This document shows positions 61,261 through 64,000 of a DNA stretch of 64,000 bases, one piece after another. Both the position numbers and the translations under genes were made by a program. Under the pieces are notes generated by a model. It had not been told where the DNA came from. It saw only the letters and a list, made by a program, of their open reading frames with translations, and did not search any database. The stretch comes from Burhinus oedicnemus (lineage: Eukaryota > Chordata > Aves > Charadriiformes > Burhinidae). Location: positions 452,124-516,123 of the forward strand of contig VFFE01006856.1 of assembly GCA_008921705.1 (NCBI GenBank). Reading direction: 5' to 3'. Positions within the stretch are counted from its first letter, which is position 1; each line of letters opens with the position of its first letter.

Positions 61261-64000
61261 GTATACTTCAATATTTCTTTATTCCGTATTCTACTCTTTC
61301 TCATTGTAGAATACCAGAATTAATTTCCTATTTACACAAAGACCACTTTGTTCTATTCCACTTGATTGATTAGACTTTTATTATTTTCCAGGTCTTTACA
61401 GATGGGATAGCATTCACAAAACAAATAAAGCCAATGCCCTGGCTTGAGAAACAGGAAAACTTAATTTAGCATGACATAACAAGGTTTGTTTCAAAGATCC
61501 AGACATCACTGACAGACTCCCCTTGACATTAACATCCATTAGGTCAGATCTGAAGGGAAGATTATAAAAAGCAACTTAGGAACCAAAAGAATAAGACTAT
61601 ACTTTTATTCAGTTAGTCAAACATGCCTTGGTGGTTCTGTTATTATTCCTAAATGTAAAACTGGCCCTTACACTGATCTGAACTACTTCTGTTCAAAAAA
61701 AAGTCTACACCCTGCTGATATTCTTATTATGGTATGCAGTGGATTATGAACATTATAAAAGGGGAAAAGAGTCTACACTGAAAACTTTGGTTTTGACCTT
61801 GTGTTTGACATGCCAGGCCTTTTTTGCCTCATTCCTACAATTTTCTATTGCGGTGAGCTACATTTTAAATCATTATCAAAAATTCCTATGGCCAGAACTC
61901 AGTAAAATGTCTCCATCTATTCAGAGAATATCAAGAGAAAGTGCTGTGACTTGTTCATGGCCTAAATCACTACAAAGGATGATTTCTGGTAATGGAAAGC
62001 TCCTTAATTTTGCATATGAAAACACAACAAAGCAGTGTCAAGAGGCTGAAACTAGACACATTCAAACTTCAAGCTGTGGATTTTCAAGAGTGAAGATAAT
62101 TGTCCGTTGAAAAAAATTGCTGAGATGATTCCTTCATCATTTGACTTTGAAAAAAAAACTAATTACTTTTCATTCTGAAAAATGTGTTTGACTTGAAACA
62201 TTTTGTATTTGATTCGGGAATTATTGGATGAAAATATGTGATATGCAGGAACTAACATTATGTGATCATAATAGTCTCCTTGATCTTAAAATACATGAAT
62301 CAATATATTTTTTGCTTAATCGCCTCAGTGATTTAAAAAGATGCTAACTCTCATGAGATCAATACCAAGACCATATGTCTAGCAACTGTGGCTGTAGCTG
62401 CACGGCAAAATGAAATATGAGACATATACCTAAGATGTCTCCAGATAATCCATTTCATTCTCACAATGTTGACAATGCATTTTAACTGGACTAATGCTCT
62501 AATGTCCTGCTTTTAACATCGAGTCAGTTCATTCAGAGCTAACACAAGGGCTGCGTAGTGCTGCGCCTTGCCAGGGAGCAGGGATCAGGCAGAGCAATGT
62601 GGGATGTGCCAGTGGGGAACACAGCTAAGTCAGGAAGGAAGAAGGGATGCAACTTTTTGCTATGGCAGATGTTTCACTGGCTTGGATGCAGAGATGGCGC
62701 ACGACACTAACCTACAACAGAGACCTGAAGCGGACTGCAATTTTACATGTACTGCACAGGTGTGGTTTTGGGTGGTATACATGTATACATGTATGCATAC
62801 ATACTTTGTATCCAGCATATGGGTGTAGGCTCCTATAATCACCTTGGAAAAGTGATACCAGAACCTCATGGTCTGTTTGTCCAGACTACATTGCATGAAG
62901 AGGCAGAAGAACTATTCCACTTTCTGAAGACTCCAAGAACAGTCTCTGCAGGCGATCCCTTGGCCACGCTACTGCATCGGACCCTGCTCACTGGGACAAA
63001 CTGTTACAAAACTGGCAGAGTGTCTTCCAGTCCAGCCAGAAACAGGCTGTTCCTCAGGTAAATTGTGGCTCATAAACCTCTCTCCTGTTCCTCCTGCCAA
63101 GTCAGATTTTGGTAGTGTCCTCAGGGACTCCCCTGTGACAGTTTTGCCCGCATTCCCACTTTGACAGCAAATCCTGAGTTACTCACCAACTGGCAGCATG
63201 GTGCTCACAGGGACTCCATAAACTGACATTAATGCAACTCAGGAGTCATACACAGCCATTAATAGGTCAAACCTTGAATTTGTTAGCATATCAGTGCTTA
63301 CGCACAGTATCTGGTGCAAGTACATGCTGCACCTATTTGCTCACAGCAACAAGTGCAGCGTGTCTCCAGACTCTACTGCAATAACAAGCTGCATTTCTAC
63401 AGTTTTTTCCTTCAACAGCTCACTGGTTGACACCTGGTTTTGGAGTTCTTAGGCCACATGTTACAATATAATTGGCACCAGTTTACAGGAGAGGAAATTG
63501 CACTGGAGAGGTTGGGACCTGCCCAGATCATCCAGCAAGTTTGTAGCAAAACTGGAACAAACTTTGAATTATTTGAATTCAAGTCCCAAGCTTTTGCTAC
63601 AAGGCAATAAATAACTTTGCCTCATTGTAATAAAAATCAACAAGTTTCAGTGACTTCAATGATAAATGCAGAAAGGATGGGATCTTAAACAGTAACTATG
63701 GGACTTTCTAAGGTTAGATAGGGACACACTGGCATGGCTTGGTAGAGGAGCCATCAAAATACACTAGGGTAGATACAAAGATGAGAAGATAAAAAGGCTT
63801 GATTCAGCATCACCTGACATACTACGTATATATTTAAGTGATTACTGGCAGCATCAGGCGGATTGCTGTCAGCCCCCTCAGTCTGATTTGATCCCACATG
63901 GGAAGTCTGAAGCCAGGAGCATCTGACCAAAGTAATAGCTACATTGGGGCGGGTATAATTAAAAGGGGAGCAGGCTGCCACAGCTGAGGAAGGCTGACAA
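61261..64000. other. Downstream intergenic flank
   Basis: No gene recognised. It contains a TACATG/ACAT-type simple repeat near 62774-62803, including the perfect 14-bp palindrome GTATACATGTATAC at 62775-62788, and an ancient MIR/L2-like fragment near 63475-63612. If human gene order holds, NPC1 should start further right; no CpG island or NPC1 exon is visible here. Confidence 0.55.
63475..63612 (+). repeat. Ancient MIR/L2-like element fragment
   Basis: The order of TTTACAGGAGAGGAAATTG, ACTGGAGAGGTTGGGACCTG, CCCAGATCATCCAGCAAG, TTCAAGTCCCAAGCTTTTGCTAC follows the 'tttacagatgaggaaactgaggcacagagaggttaagtgacttgcccaaggtcacccagcaag' pattern of old tetrapod SINE/LINE tails. Confidence 0.55.

Noticed and set aside
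1..64000. CRISPR arrays, bacterial operons, tRNA or rRNA genes
   Set aside because: None of the required repeat or RNA patterns was seen, and the window is clearly vertebrate nuclear DNA.

Overview
The window is vertebrate nuclear DNA, most likely from a bird. Two signals point to a bird: 5'-truncated CR1 LINE 3' ends in typical avian form (55563-55848 and 21489-21549), and a solo LTR of the avian ERV-L-like kind that begins TGTCCTGGTTTGAG on the minus strand (40223-40873). There are small spliced exons with GT-AG junctions, long introns and two CpG islands, and no bacterial-style gene packing.

Layout. Positions 1-11426 (minus strand) hold the 5' end of LAMA3, the laminin alpha-3 long (LAMA3B-type) isoform. 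Exon 1 (11163-11426) encodes the signal peptide and the start of the laminin N-terminal domain; exon 2 (4955-5107) continues it. Later exons lie outside the window to the left. A CpG island (about 10480-11720) covers the LAMA3 start. Positions 11720-28800 are intergenic: ancient repeat remnants, a CR1 fragment and a minus-strand tract of decayed protein-like frames (16528-18690). Positions 28930-56386 (plus strand) hold the complete coding part of ANKRD29: ten coding exons, 301 codons, all junctions in phase 0. Positions 56387-64000 hold its probable 3' UTR and downstream flank.

LAMA3 and ANKRD29 are head to head about 17.6 kb apart. This is the same order and orientation as I recall for human chromosome 18q11.2, where NPC1 follows ANKRD29; no NPC1 exon was recognised here. 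LAMA3 makes a secreted basement-membrane chain; ANKRD29 is an intracellular ankyrin-repeat protein of poorly known role. Nothing in the sequence shows that they work together.

I found no clearly new multi-gene system. The signals most worth a second look are a perfect 19-bp inverted repeat with a 32-nt loop in ANKRD29 intron 9, five GCGCGGA motifs spaced about one helical turn apart just before the ANKRD29 start codon, the one-exon-one-repeat build of ANKRD29 with a single degenerate repeat, the decayed frames at 16528-18690, and an imperfect AP-1/MARE palindrome in intron 2. A 45-base assembly gap (29112-29156) sits just after ANKRD29 exon 1.
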